A model generated the notes under the pieces. It was given only the letters and a program-made list of their open reading frames with translations, was not told the DNA's origin and searched no databases. Shown here piece after piece: positions 45,508 through 54,353 of a stretch of DNA of 64,000 nt. The position numbers and the translations under genes are program-made. Location of the stretch: NCBI RefSeq assembly GCF_900187645.1, contig NZ_FYEE01000004.1, forward strand, positions 186,001 to 250,000. Direction: 5' to 3'. This DNA is from Pseudomonas sp. Irchel 3E20. GTDB lineage: Bacteria > Pseudomonadota > Gammaproteobacteria > Pseudomonadales > Pseudomonadaceae. The stretch's first letter is position 1, and every line of letters begins with the position of its first letter.

Positions 45508-46755
45508 ATGTCCCATGCAGGCGTCATCCAGGGTTCGAGAGTACGAATCCTGATTTATCTTCTATTTGCGATCCAGCTGGTATCGATGGGTGCAATGGAA
45601 ATGAGCGGGCCGTTCTGGCCTGTCCACCTGCGTGGGCTGACCCCTTCAGAGTCGGTTTTCAGCTTCGCCAGCGTCGCCGTGTATGTCGGGCCGATGCTGG
45701 GCATTATTCTGACCAGCGCATTTTGGGGCCGTATCGGCGACCGTTATGGCCACAAGTTGATGATGATCCGCGCGCTCGCCGGGTTGTCGTTGACCCAACT
45801 TGGGCTGGCCTTGTGCAGTGATATCTGGGTCATTCTGATCCTGCGCTTCTTGCAAGGCGCGTTCGCCGGTTACATCGCCCCGGCGCAAGCTTATGGCGTG
45901 AGCATCGAGGCCCCTTCGCGGCGGGCGCGATTGTTCGCCATTTTGCAGATCTCGACCAATGTCGGTTCGTTGCTGGGCGCTGTGGTCGGGGGGTTGATCC
46001 TCGATTACGCGACATTCTTCTGGATCAACATCATTGCCGCGGCATTGTGTGCGGTGTGTACCGTGATCGCCGCCGTGACCTTGCCGGACGTACCGCCGGT
46101 GAAGAAAGCCCCGGCCGCCGCCGGCAAGCCGATGCCTGCCGAGCGCCCAGGCAGTCTCTGGCAAGGCTCGCCCCTGCTGTCGCTGCTCGGTGTGATGGGC
46201 ATTCTGTTGCTGGCGCGGATGCTGCCGCAAACGTCGTTCTCGCTGTATGTCAGCTCGGTGTTCGAGGTCAGCAACACGGTGGTCGGCCTGTGCTACGGGT
46301 TGCTGGCACTGGGGTTCATTCTTTCGGCCACGGCGTGGTCGCGCTATTTCGAGCACCGCAGCCAGCAGGACACCCTGCATCGCATGACCTACGTGGTGCT
46401 TGGCTGCATCGCCCTGACGGCTGTGGCGGGTGTCACACGTAATCCAGTGGTGTTCGTTGCCGCCTACTTCATCTGGGGCGTGCTGCTCGGCGCGACGACA
46501 CCGGTGCTGATGGCGCTGGTCTCGAAAACCGCCGATAGCTCGCAACAAGGTCACGTGCTGGGGATTGCCCAAGGCACGGCGCAATTTGCCTCCATCGCGG
46601 GGATTTCGGCGGGTGGCTTGCTCAGCCAGGTTTACGGCTTGCAATACACCTACCTGTTCGTTTGCCTGGCCTACGGGGTGGCGTTGCTCCCGATTATCGC
46701 GCTGCGCTACTGGCCGGCAGCCATGCAACCCAGCCATGCCCCGCCCGGGGATTGA
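45508..46755 (+). CDS. MFS transporter, probable siderophore exporter
   Basis: This 415-residue major facilitator has twelve predicted membrane helices. The loop 2-3 motif GRIGDRYGHKLMMIRAL after helix 2 is the family signature, and there is a long cytoplasmic loop around residues 190-215. It begins 14 bp after the NIS synthetase gene with CCGAGG upstream of the ATG. MFS proteins in this position (SbnD, PvsC) export the finished siderophore. An efflux pump of other substrate is the alternative; operon position favours export. Confidence 0.87.
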   Translation: MSHAGVIQGSRVRILIYLLFAIQLVSMGAMEMSGPFWPVHLRGLTPSESVFSFASVAVYVGPMLGIILTSAFWGRIGDRYGHKLMMIRALAGLSLTQLGLALCSDIWVILILRFLQGAFAGYIAPAQAYGVSIEAPSRRARLFAILQISTNVGSLLGAVVGGLILDYATFFWINIIAAALCAVCTVIAAVTLPDVPPVKKAPAAAGKPMPAERPGSLWQGSPLLSLLGVMGILLLARMLPQTSFSLYVSSVFEVSNTVVGLCYGLLALGFILSATAWSRYFEHRSQQDTLHRMTYVVLGCIALTAVAGVTRNPVVFVAAYFIWGVLLGATTPVLMALVSKTADSSQQGHVLGIAQGTAQFASIAGISAGGLLSQVYGLQYTYLFVCLAYGVALLPIIALRYWPAAMQPSHAPPGD

Positions 46756-46771
46756 TCCAGGAGCCTGTGCT

Positions 46772-47956
46772 TTGAACATTGAACAACTGCGCGCCGATAC
46801 GCCCGCTGTCGCGCAACTGATCCACTTCAACAATGCCGGCGCCGCACTGATGCCGGCGCCGGTGATCGAAACCATGACCCGCCACATTCAGCTCGAAGCC
46901 AGCCTGGGCGGGTATGAAGCGGCCGGGCAATGCGCCGCCGAACTGGAGAACGTGTATGGCGCCATAGGGCGGCTTATCAACGCCCAGCCGGACGAAATTG
47001 CCGTGATCGAGAACGCGACTCGGGCTTGGGACATGGCCTTCTATTCATTGCCGTTGCAACCCGGTGATGTAGTGCTGACCTCGTCCACCGAGTATGCCGG
47101 TAACTACATTCCTTACCTGCAAATGCAGCAGCAGCGCGGTATTAAAGTGCGCGTCATTGCCAACGACGAACACGGCCAGGTGTCATTGCCGGCCTTGAAG
47201 ACCCTGCTTGAGGAGGAGCGTGTCGCATTGATCTCCTTGCCGGTCATCGCCACCAACGGCGGGCCGGTACAACCGATCGAACAGATCGGCGCCCTCGCCC
47301 GCGCTGCCGGTGTGCTGTTTCTACTGGATGCCTGCCAGGCTGTCGGGCAGATGCCGATCGATGTACACAAAATCGGTTGCCACATGCTCGCCGCCACCAG
47401 CCGCAAGTACCTGCGCGGACCGCGCGGCATGGGTTTTTTGTATGTGGAACGATCGTTGTGCCAGAACTTGGAGCCGGTGTTTCTCGACCTGCATGCCGCC
47501 TCGCTGCAAACCAGCAATACCTACATGATCCGCGCCGATGCCCGCCGCTTCGAGAACTGGGAGTGCAACGTCGCCGCCAAGCTGGGGCTTGGTTGCGCCG
47601 TGGAATACGCCTTGGCTCAAGGCATTGAGCCAATGTGGCTACGGATTCAACACCTGGCCGGCTACCTGCGCCAATGCCTGGCGGATCTTGCGGGCGTGAC
47701 ACTGCGCGACACTGGCAGCCTCACCTCGGGCATCGTCACATTCACTCATCAGCGCAACAGCGCCACGCAGATACAGCAGTGGCTGGCGGCACAGGACAAG
47801 CGCATCAACGTGACGACCTCGACGTTCCGTTCGACCTTGCTCGATATGCAGCACAGGGGCTTGCGGGAGGTCAGTCGCGCGTCCCTTCATGCCTATAACA
47901 CCGAAACGGAAATCGACACGATGATCGCGGCACTTGACGGTCTGCCGAGCGTCTGA
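46772..47956 (+). CDS. Class V aminotransferase-like PLP enzyme
   Basis: This 394-residue fold-I PLP enzyme of the cysteine desulfurase/isopenicillin epimerase type has IHFNNAGAALMP near the N-terminus, VIENATRAWDMAF, the Asp-x-x-Gln of LLDACQAVGQMP and the PLP lysine in AATSRKYLRGPRG. It starts at a TTG at 46772 with AGGAG eight bases upstream and follows the exporter by 16 bp, so it belongs to the siderophore operon. Characterised NIS loci I know do not contain this family. It could tailor the amine or interconvert an amino-acid precursor; the substrate is not predictable. Confidence 0.8.
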   Translation: MNIEQLRADTPAVAQLIHFNNAGAALMPAPVIETMTRHIQLEASLGGYEAAGQCAAELENVYGAIGRLINAQPDEIAVIENATRAWDMAFYSLPLQPGDVVLTSSTEYAGNYIPYLQMQQQRGIKVRVIANDEHGQVSLPALKTLLEEERVALISLPVIATNGGPVQPIEQIGALARAAGVLFLLDACQAVGQMPIDVHKIGCHMLAATSRKYLRGPRGMGFLYVERSLCQNLEPVFLDLHAASLQTSNTYMIRADARRFENWECNVAAKLGLGCAVEYALAQGIEPMWLRIQHLAGYLRQCLADLAGVTLRDTGSLTSGIVTFTHQRNSATQIQQWLAAQDKRINVTTSTFRSTLLDMQHRGLREVSRASLHAYNTETEIDTMIAALDGLPSV

Positions 47957-48003
47957 TGGCGACACCAATCCGCGCTTGCGTCGCAGCCGGTTTGTAAACT
48001 AGC

Positions 48004-48022
48004 ATTGGGAATACTTCTCAAT
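48004..48022 (+). promoter_or_regulatory. Fur box upstream of fecI-like gene
   Basis: ATTGGGAATACTTCTCAAT is a 19-bp imperfect palindrome resembling the Pseudomonas Fur site of the form AATGAGAATxATTCTCATT. It ends 19 bp before the sigma-factor start codon. Confidence 0.65.
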
Positions 48023-48041
48023 TGCATAAAAATCTGCAGCC

Positions 48042-48557
48042 ATGAGCCAAACCCTTCCCGCGAATAACGACAATCACCTGCGCGCGATCGAAGCCCTGTA
48101 CAGCGGCCATCATGGCTGGCTGTACGCGACGCTGAGAAAAAAATTGGGTAACGCCATGGATGCGGCGGATCTGGCGCAGGATACCTTCACCCGCATCCTC
48201 GCCTCCCGCGTCACTGTCATCGAGCAGCCCCGGGCATACCTGAGCTGCGTGGCCAAGGGCATCCTGGTCAATTGGTATCAACGCAAGGCTCTGGAACGCG
48301 CCTACCTGGACGCCCTCGCGCATCTGCCTGCACCCCAGGTGCCTTCGCCGGAAATGCGCTTCATGGTGCTGGAGACCCTGCACGAAATCGACGCAATGCT
48401 CGACGCGTTGCCGCCGCCGGTCAAACGTGCGTTCCTGCTGTCGCAGATCAGCGGCCTGAAATACGACGACATTGCCGAGCAACTGGGTGTCTCGCTGATT
48501 ACGGTCAAACGCTACATGAAACAAGCCTTCGTCCAGTGCCTGTTGCTGGTGGAGTGA
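48042..48557 (+). CDS. FecI-like ECF sigma factor
   Basis: This 171-residue extracytoplasmic-function sigma factor has region 2 around DAADLAQDTFTRILAS with the -10 recognition helix, and region 4 HTH SGLKYDDIAEQLGVSLITVKRYM. It should direct transcription of the adjacent TonB receptor when the ferric siderophore is bound. A Fur-box-like palindrome lies just upstream of the ATG. The stop directly abuts the anti-sigma gene. The order sigma, FecR-like, STN-receptor is the standard cell-surface signalling module. Confidence 0.92.
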   Translation: MSQTLPANNDNHLRAIEALYSGHHGWLYATLRKKLGNAMDAADLAQDTFTRILASRVTVIEQPRAYLSCVAKGILVNWYQRKALERAYLDALAHLPAPQVPSPEMRFMVLETLHEIDAMLDALPPPVKRAFLLSQISGLKYDDIAEQLGVSLITVKRYMKQAFVQCLLLVE

Positions 48558-49535
48558 ATGCTCACCCAGCGCAATACGTCGCCCCCCGTTCAGCAGGCCC
48601 TCGAAGAAGCCGCCGACTGGCTGATCCGCCTGAGTGAGGGCGAACTCAGTGACACGGAACGCGGTGAGTGGGAACACTGGAAAACCAGCACCCCCGAGCG
48701 TAGTCGTGCCTGGGCGCGGGCGCAGGTGCTGCAGAGCAAGCTAGGCGGGCTTCCGCCGTCGTTGGCGATGTCCGCGCTCGACCGCCCAAACAGCCCGCAA
48801 CGCCGGGCCGCGCTGGGCAAATTGGCAATGATCCTGGCGATCCTGCCCGCTGGCTGGGGCAGTTGGAAGCTGGCGCAGTCCCAGCAATGGTCGGCAGACT
48901 ATCGCACCGCTGTCGGCCAGCGCCGCGAGCTGGCCTTGGCGGACGGTTCGACAATCACCCTCAACACCGACAGCGCCATCGACGTGCTGTTCGACACCCG
49001 CCAACGCCTCATCCATTTGCGCGAAGGCGAAATACTGGTGCAGACCGCACCGGACCCCTCACCCTCGCCGCGGCCCTTTCTGGTCAGCACCCGCCAGGGT
49101 CGAATGCAAGCGCTAGGTACGCGCTTCACGGTTCGCGAACGGCAACCGCACACTCACCTTGCCGTACTCGAAGGTGCGGTAAAGGTGCACCTGGCAGACA
49201 AGCGCCAGGGAACACCCCTGATCGTCAACGCCGGGCAGCGTACCGATTTTTCTGCCCACACCTTTGGCCAGGTCACCGCCGCCGACCGCTATGTCGGCGC
49301 CTGGACGCAAGGCATGTTGATGGCCGACAAGATGCGCCTGGCGGATTTCGTCGACGAATTGGCGCGCTATCACCGTGGCTTTGTGCGCCTCGACCCGGCA
49401 ATCGCTGGCCTGCGTATTTCCGGCGCCTACCCCATCGGTGATACCCAGCGCACCTTGAGCATGCTCGCGCAAACCTACCCGATCCTGGTCAGCGGCCGTC
49501 TGGACGGCTTCTGGGTCATGCTGTCTCCCGCCTGA
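48558..49535 (+). CDS. FecR-like anti-sigma regulator
   Basis: This 325-residue inner-membrane regulator has an N-terminal DUF4880 cytoplasmic domain (EEAADWLIRLSEGELSD), a single membrane helix near residues 88-105 (LGKLAMILAILPAGWGSWKL), the periplasmic FecR domain (LALADGSTITLNTDSAIDV; VSTRQGRMQALGTRFTV) and a C-terminal STN-like tail. It passes the occupied-receptor signal to the sigma factor. The ATG follows the sigma gene's TGA without a gap, with GGAG upstream. No truncation is visible. Confidence 0.92.
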   Translation: MLTQRNTSPPVQQALEEAADWLIRLSEGELSDTERGEWEHWKTSTPERSRAWARAQVLQSKLGGLPPSLAMSALDRPNSPQRRAALGKLAMILAILPAGWGSWKLAQSQQWSADYRTAVGQRRELALADGSTITLNTDSAIDVLFDTRQRLIHLREGEILVQTAPDPSPSPRPFLVSTRQGRMQALGTRFTVRERQPHTHLAVLEGAVKVHLADKRQGTPLIVNAGQRTDFSAHTFGQVTAADRYVGAWTQGMLMADKMRLADFVDELARYHRGFVRLDPAIAGLRISGAYPIGDTQRTLSMLAQTYPILVSGRLDGFWVMLSPA

Positions 49536-49649
49536 ACCGGCGAAAAAGAGCTGGCGAAAAATAACGCCGCAGCGCTGATACTTTTTTTGCTCTCGGCTGG
49601 CTACTAGGAAGAAGACCTTTAACCGTCCTGTTCATAGGTTCACCCATTC

Positions 49650-52064
49650 ATGCCTGCTGCACGCCCTCTGCGTCCGGATCGCCAGCTCAAACCAGTCATT
49701 TGCAGTGCGTTGCTCAGCCTTGTCCTGATCGCAAGCGTCAGCCCGTTTGCCCTGGCCAACGGGCCGATGCAGCTGGACGCTTTGGCGGTGCGTACCTACA
49801 ACATTCCTTTAGGGCCGCTCGGCGCGACCCTGTCGAGTTTCGCCGTGGGCGCCGGCATTGCCTTGTCATTTCAGCCCTCGCTGACCGACGGCCTGAGCAG
49901 CCCTGCGCTGGTTGGCAGGTTCTCGACCCAGGAGGCTGTCGATCGGCTGCTGCAAGGCAGCGGCCTGGCCATGGTTTTGCGCAGCGATGGCAGCTACACC
50001 CTGGTCCAGCACCGGCTGACACTGGGTGAAACGGCGGTGATTGGCACCGATAAACGCAGCGATGCCTTGCCGCCGGTGTATGCCAGTGGCCAAGTGGCCA
50101 GCGGCGCGCGCCTGGGCGTCCTCGGCAATACCGATGTGATGGATGCCCCCTTCAGCGTCAGTACCTACACCTCGGCGCTGATAAAGGATCAACAGGCCGT
50201 CACTGTCGCCGATGTACTGGAGCGTGACTCCTCGGTGCGCTCCACGGGGCAGACCGGGGGCATCGTCGACTCCTTTTTTGTGCGTGGGTTTCCCGTCGGC
50301 GAGGGCAATCTGGGTGAGTTGGCGTTCGACGGCGTCTACGGGGTGGCGCCCAACTACCGGGTGTTCACCGAGTACGCCGAGCGCATCGAACTGGTCAAGG
50401 GCCCCGGTGCCCTGCTCTATGGCATGTCGCCCAATAGCGCGGTCGGCGGTGTGATTAACGTGGTGCCCAAGCGCCCCCTGGAGCAAGACCTGACCCGTTT
50501 CACCGCCAGCTACGCCATGGACGCGCAACTGGGCGGCCACCTCGACGTCAGCCGACGCTTTGGCCAGGAACGCCGGTTCGGTATACGCCTCAATGGCAGC
50601 ACACAGGTGGGCGATACCGTGATCGACGATCAATCGCGCCATGTCGATATCGGTGCCCTGGCCCTGGATTATCAGGGTGAACGCCTGCGCATCCACTTCG
50701 ACTGGCTCAACCAGGAAGAACGGTTCGACGCTGCCTCGCGGCCCTTTCTGATCGCCCCGGACATGGACATTCCCTCGGCGGCCAACGGCCATATCAATGT
50801 CAGTCAGCAATGGGGCTGGTCGCGTACTCGGGACAAGTCCGCCCTGCTCAGTGGCGAATACGACGTGAACGACGCCCTGACGGTCTTCGCCCATGCCGGC
50901 GGTGGCAAATCGGATGTCGCGCGGATGTCCGACCAGACACCGACCATCGTCAATGCTGCGGGCGATACCTCGTCGATTCCCGGCTATTACAAGTTTGAAG
51001 TCGCGCGCTACACCCTCGACGCGGGCGCACGGCTGCGATTCGACACCGGGCCGGTCAGTCATAGCGCGGCCCTGCAAGCCAGCCGTTATCACGACGTGCT
51101 GTCGCGCGGGATCAACTCCGGCGCACCGATCCTGTCGAATATCTATCGCCCGGTGGACCGCCCAAAGCCCTCTATCCCCGAGCCGGCCACACCGAAAGTC
51201 TCCGAGAGCGAACTGACGGGCGTGGCGCTAAGTGACACGCTGTCGGTGCTCGATGATCGGGTGCTACTGACCTTGGGCCTGCGCCAGCAGAACATCAAGT
51301 CCGATAACTACAGCGCCGCCGGTGTGGTCACCAGCGCCTACGACGATGGCCGCATCACGCCGCTGTATGGCGCGGTGTTAAAGCCCTGGGACCACATTTC
51401 CTTCTATTACAACTACATCGAAGGCCTGAGCAAGGGCGAGATTGCGCCGTCCACGGCATCGAATGCCGGGCAGATCTTTGCCCCTTACGTTTCCCGTCAG
51501 CACGAACTCGGGGTCAAGGCCGACTATGGCACTTTCAGTGCCACCCTCTCCCTGTTCCAGATCACCAAGCCCAGCGGTGAACTGGCCCGCGGGGTGTTTT
51601 CGGTACAGGGCGAACAGCGCAACCGTGGCCTGGAATTGAGCCTGTTTGGCGACGTCGCTCCCGGTACTCGCCTGCTCGGTGGCGTCACCCTGCTCGATGC
51701 ACAACTGAGCAAAACCTCGGTGGCGGGTAACCGGGGCAATAAACCGGTCGGTGTTCCCGACGTGCAAGCCAACCTGTGGGCCGAATGGGACACCTCATGG
51801 GTCGAGGGGCTGACGCTGACCGGTGGTGCGATCCACACCGCCAGCCAGTACGTCAACCAAGCCAACACGCAGCAACTCGACAACTGGACTCGCTTCGATG
51901 TCGGCGCGCGTTACACCACGCGCATCGACGAACGGGCGACCACGTTTCGCGCCACCGTGCAGAACGTGTTGGACCACGAGTACTGGTCGGGCGTCGCTTC
52001 CTATGGCGCGTTCTCTCAAGGCTCACCGCGCACTTTATTACTGTCGGCAACTGTCGATTTCTAA
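49650..52064 (+). CDS. TonB-dependent siderophore receptor with STN signalling domain
   Basis: This 804-residue FecA/FpvA-type transducer has a signal peptide ending near SPFALANG, an STN domain at about 45-120 (YNIPLGPLGATLSSFAVGAG; FSTQEAVDRLLQGSGL), a plug (VTVADVLERDSSVRSTG; IELVKGPGALLYG) and a barrel ending RTLLLSATVDF. It imports the ferric siderophore and signals occupancy to the adjacent FecR/FecI pair. It is very similar to the receptor at 35687-37921 over the plug and barrel. It lies 114 bp after fecR. Confidence 0.93.
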   Translation: MPAARPLRPDRQLKPVICSALLSLVLIASVSPFALANGPMQLDALAVRTYNIPLGPLGATLSSFAVGAGIALSFQPSLTDGLSSPALVGRFSTQEAVDRLLQGSGLAMVLRSDGSYTLVQHRLTLGETAVIGTDKRSDALPPVYASGQVASGARLGVLGNTDVMDAPFSVSTYTSALIKDQQAVTVADVLERDSSVRSTGQTGGIVDSFFVRGFPVGEGNLGELAFDGVYGVAPNYRVFTEYAERIELVKGPGALLYGMSPNSAVGGVINVVPKRPLEQDLTRFTASYAMDAQLGGHLDVSRRFGQERRFGIRLNGSTQVGDTVIDDQSRHVDIGALALDYQGERLRIHFDWLNQEERFDAASRPFLIAPDMDIPSAANGHINVSQQWGWSRTRDKSALLSGEYDVNDALTVFAHAGGGKSDVARMSDQTPTIVNAAGDTSSIPGYYKFEVARYTLDAGARLRFDTGPVSHSAALQASRYHDVLSRGINSGAPILSNIYRPVDRPKPSIPEPATPKVSESELTGVALSDTLSVLDDRVLLTLGLRQQNIKSDNYSAAGVVTSAYDDGRITPLYGAVLKPWDHISFYYNYIEGLSKGEIAPSTASNAGQIFAPYVSRQHELGVKADYGTFSATLSLFQITKPSGELARGVFSVQGEQRNRGLELSLFGDVAPGTRLLGGVTLLDAQLSKTSVAGNRGNKPVGVPDVQANLWAEWDTSWVEGLTLTGGAIHTASQYVNQANTQQLDNWTRFDVGARYTTRIDERATTFRATVQNVLDHEYWSGVASYGAFSQGSPRTLLLSATVDF

Positions 52065-52125
52065 AACGTTCAGCCCGGTGGCGGTGTGGACTGCTGGCCG
52101 ATCTGACTCTACAAAGGCTTTGACC

Positions 52126-53295
52126 ATGGTGATTTTTAATCGACGCAGCTACGCCTTGGCTGCGCTGCTACTGGTAGGGCTGCTAGGTCTAGCGCGCACC
52201 GCTCACGCCACCGAGGTGGACACGGCACGCACCGAGGTGACCGACCTACTGGGGCGCAAGGTCAAGGTTCACCTGCCGGTCAGGCGGGTGATTTTGGGCG
52301 AAGGTCGCCAGTTGTACCTGGTGGCGGCCCTGGACACCCATAACCCCATTGAGCGGATCGTGGGCTGGCGCAAGGATTTGATTCAGTCCGACCCGGATAC
52401 CTACAACGCCTACCTGCGCAAATTCCCCGACATCGCCAAAATCCCCACCTTCGGCGGTTTTGAAGACGGCACCTTCGACCTCGAGCAGGCAATCTCCCAG
52501 CGCCCTGACGTCATCATCCTCAACGTCGAGGCGCAACACGCCACTGAAGATGCCCGCTACATCGAAAAGCTCGACGCGCTGGGCATCCCGGTGGTGTACG
52601 TCGACTTTCGCAACAACCCGATGCAGAACACCGAGCCGACCATGCGCCTGTTCGGCCAACTGTTGGGCAAGGAACAACGGGCGCAGGCTTTCATCGACTT
52701 TCGCAACCAACAGATCCACCGCGTCACCGACGTCATCGAAAAACACCACCCGCCGCGCCCCAGCGTGTTCATCGAGCGTATCGGCGGCTATACCGATGAT
52801 TGCTGCCTGAGTTTCGGTAACGAGAACTTCGGGCTGTTCGTCGATATGGCCGGTGGTAACAACATCGCCCGGCGCATCATTGCAACCACGTTCGGCCAGT
52901 TGAACCCCGAGCAAGTGATCGTCGCCAACCCGGCTCACGTGGTGGTCACCACCGCCAACTGGGAAGCCTTTGCCCCTGGCGGCCACTGGGTCGGTGTCGG
53001 TCCGGGCGCGGACATGGATCAGGCACGCAGGAAGCTCGCCTGGTACACCCAGCGTCCTGCCTACGCCGGTATCAAGGCCCAGGAGCCTCAAGCTTTTCAC
53101 GCCATCTGGCATCAGTTCTACAACAGCCCCTATCAGTTCGTGGCCATCCAGCAGTTGGCGAAATGGTTCCACCCCGAGCTGTTTGCCGATCTCGACCCGG
53201 ATGCGTCATTTCGCGAACTGCATGAGCGCTTCCTGCCAGTGCCGTATGCGGGCGGCTACTTTGTCAGCTTGCGCGAACCGGGGGGCAAACCATGA
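52126..53295 (+). CDS. Periplasmic ferric-siderophore binding protein (ABC importer)
   Basis: This 389-residue FecB/FhuD-class substrate-binding protein has a signal peptide (LAALLLVGLLGLARTAHA) followed by the typical TDLLGRKVKVHLPVRRV opening and a LEQAISQRPDVIILN segment of the first lobe. It captures the imported ferric complex in the periplasm. It is longer than FhuD/FecB (about 300), with insertions that recall the corrinoid/heme-binding subfamily. Its stop overlaps the permease start (ATGA), forming one operon. The ATG at 52126 begins the signal peptide. Confidence 0.88.
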   Translation: MVIFNRRSYALAALLLVGLLGLARTAHATEVDTARTEVTDLLGRKVKVHLPVRRVILGEGRQLYLVAALDTHNPIERIVGWRKDLIQSDPDTYNAYLRKFPDIAKIPTFGGFEDGTFDLEQAISQRPDVIILNVEAQHATEDARYIEKLDALGIPVVYVDFRNNPMQNTEPTMRLFGQLLGKEQRAQAFIDFRNQQIHRVTDVIEKHHPPRPSVFIERIGGYTDDCCLSFGNENFGLFVDMAGGNNIARRIIATTFGQLNPEQVIVANPAHVVVTTANWEAFAPGGHWVGVGPGADMDQARRKLAWYTQRPAYAGIKAQEPQAFHAIWHQFYNSPYQFVAIQQLAKWFHPELFADLDPDASFRELHERFLPVPYAGGYFVSLREPGGKP

Positions 53296-54353
53296 GCTCG
53301 TTGACTGAGGCCGTGGTTGTCCAGCGCGAGGCTTATCGTCGCCTGGTGACGCGCAAGCGCTTGATCCTGGCTGGGCTGGTGCTCTTGTTGTTATGCAGCG
53401 TACTACTCGATTTGGCGCTGGGGCCGGCCAGTTATGGCCTGGGCGAAGTCGTCGGGGCACTGATTTCCCCGGACAGCGCCTCGCCCCAGGTGCGCGTGGT
53501 GATGTGGGATATTCGCCTGCCGGTCGCGCTGATGGCCGTCGCCGTCGGTGCGGCACTGTCCTTGGCCGGCGCGCAGATGCAGACCATCCTCAACAACCCG
53601 TTGGCCAGCCCCTTCACCCTGGGCATCTCTGCCGCGGCCAGTTTCGGCGCCGCGTTGGGGCTGGCGTTTGGTGTGGCGTTGTTCCCACTGGCGGCGCAGT
53701 TCATGGTGCCGCTCAATGCCTTCATCATGGCCATGCTTTCGGCGCTGTTGATCCATTTCCTCAGCATGCGGCGCGGCGTCACGGCCGAAACCATTGTGCT
53801 GCTTGGCATTGCGCTGGTGTTCACCTTTAACGCGCTGTTAGCCCTGGTGCAATTCTTCGCCACCGAGCAAGCCGTGGCTGCGGTGGTCTTCTGGACCATG
53901 GGCAGCCTGACCAAAGCCACTTGGCCGAAACTGGGGGTAATCTGCGTGGTGATCCTGATTACGCTGCCGATTTTTGCCAAACGCGCCTGGGCCTTGACGG
54001 CCTTGCGCCTTGGCGATGACAAGGCGGCCAGTTTCGGCATCAATGTGCGCAGCCTACGCTTTCAGACGCTGATTATGGTCAGCCTGCTCGCTTCGTTTCC
54101 CGTGGCGTTCGTGGGCACCATCGGCTTCATCGGCCTGGTCGGCCCTCACATCGCGCGCATGCTTATCGGTGAAGACCAACGCTTCTTTCTACCCGCCTCG
54201 TTGCTGACCGGCGCGCTGATTCTGTCGGCCAGCTCCGTGGTCAGCAAAACCTTGATTCCAGGGGCGATCTTCCCCATTGGCGTGGTCACGTCATTGATCG
54301 GCGTGCCGTTCTTCATCTCTTTAATCCTCGGCGGGAAGAAAAACTCATGGTGA
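53292..54353 (+). CDS. FecCD-family ABC importer permease
   Basis: This 353-residue permease of the BtuC/FecCD family has about ten membrane helices; the conserved LAGAQMQTILNNPLASPFTLG and the cytoplasmic coupling segment GDDKAASFGINV, then GFIGLVGPHIARMLIGEDQR. A single permease probably forms a homodimer. It overlaps the binding-protein gene by 4 bp and the ATPase gene by 7 bp. It moves a ferric siderophore (or iron released from it) across the inner membrane. Confidence 0.92.
   Translation: MSSLTEAVVVQREAYRRLVTRKRLILAGLVLLLLCSVLLDLALGPASYGLGEVVGALISPDSASPQVRVVMWDIRLPVALMAVAVGAALSLAGAQMQTILNNPLASPFTLGISAAASFGAALGLAFGVALFPLAAQFMVPLNAFIMAMLSALLIHFLSMRRGVTAETIVLLGIALVFTFNALLALVQFFATEQAVAAVVFWTMGSLTKATWPKLGVICVVILITLPIFAKRAWALTALRLGDDKAASFGINVRSLRFQTLIMVSLLASFPVAFVGTIGFIGLVGPHIARMLIGEDQRFFLPASLLTGALILSASSVVSKTLIPGAIFPIGVVTSLIGVPFFISLILGGKKNSW

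Noticed and set aside
45646..46887. 413-codon open frame on the minus strand opposite the MFS gene
   Set aside because: Antisense shadow of a high-GC gene; Arg/Gln/His-rich composition with no domain, while the plus strand encodes a clear transporter.
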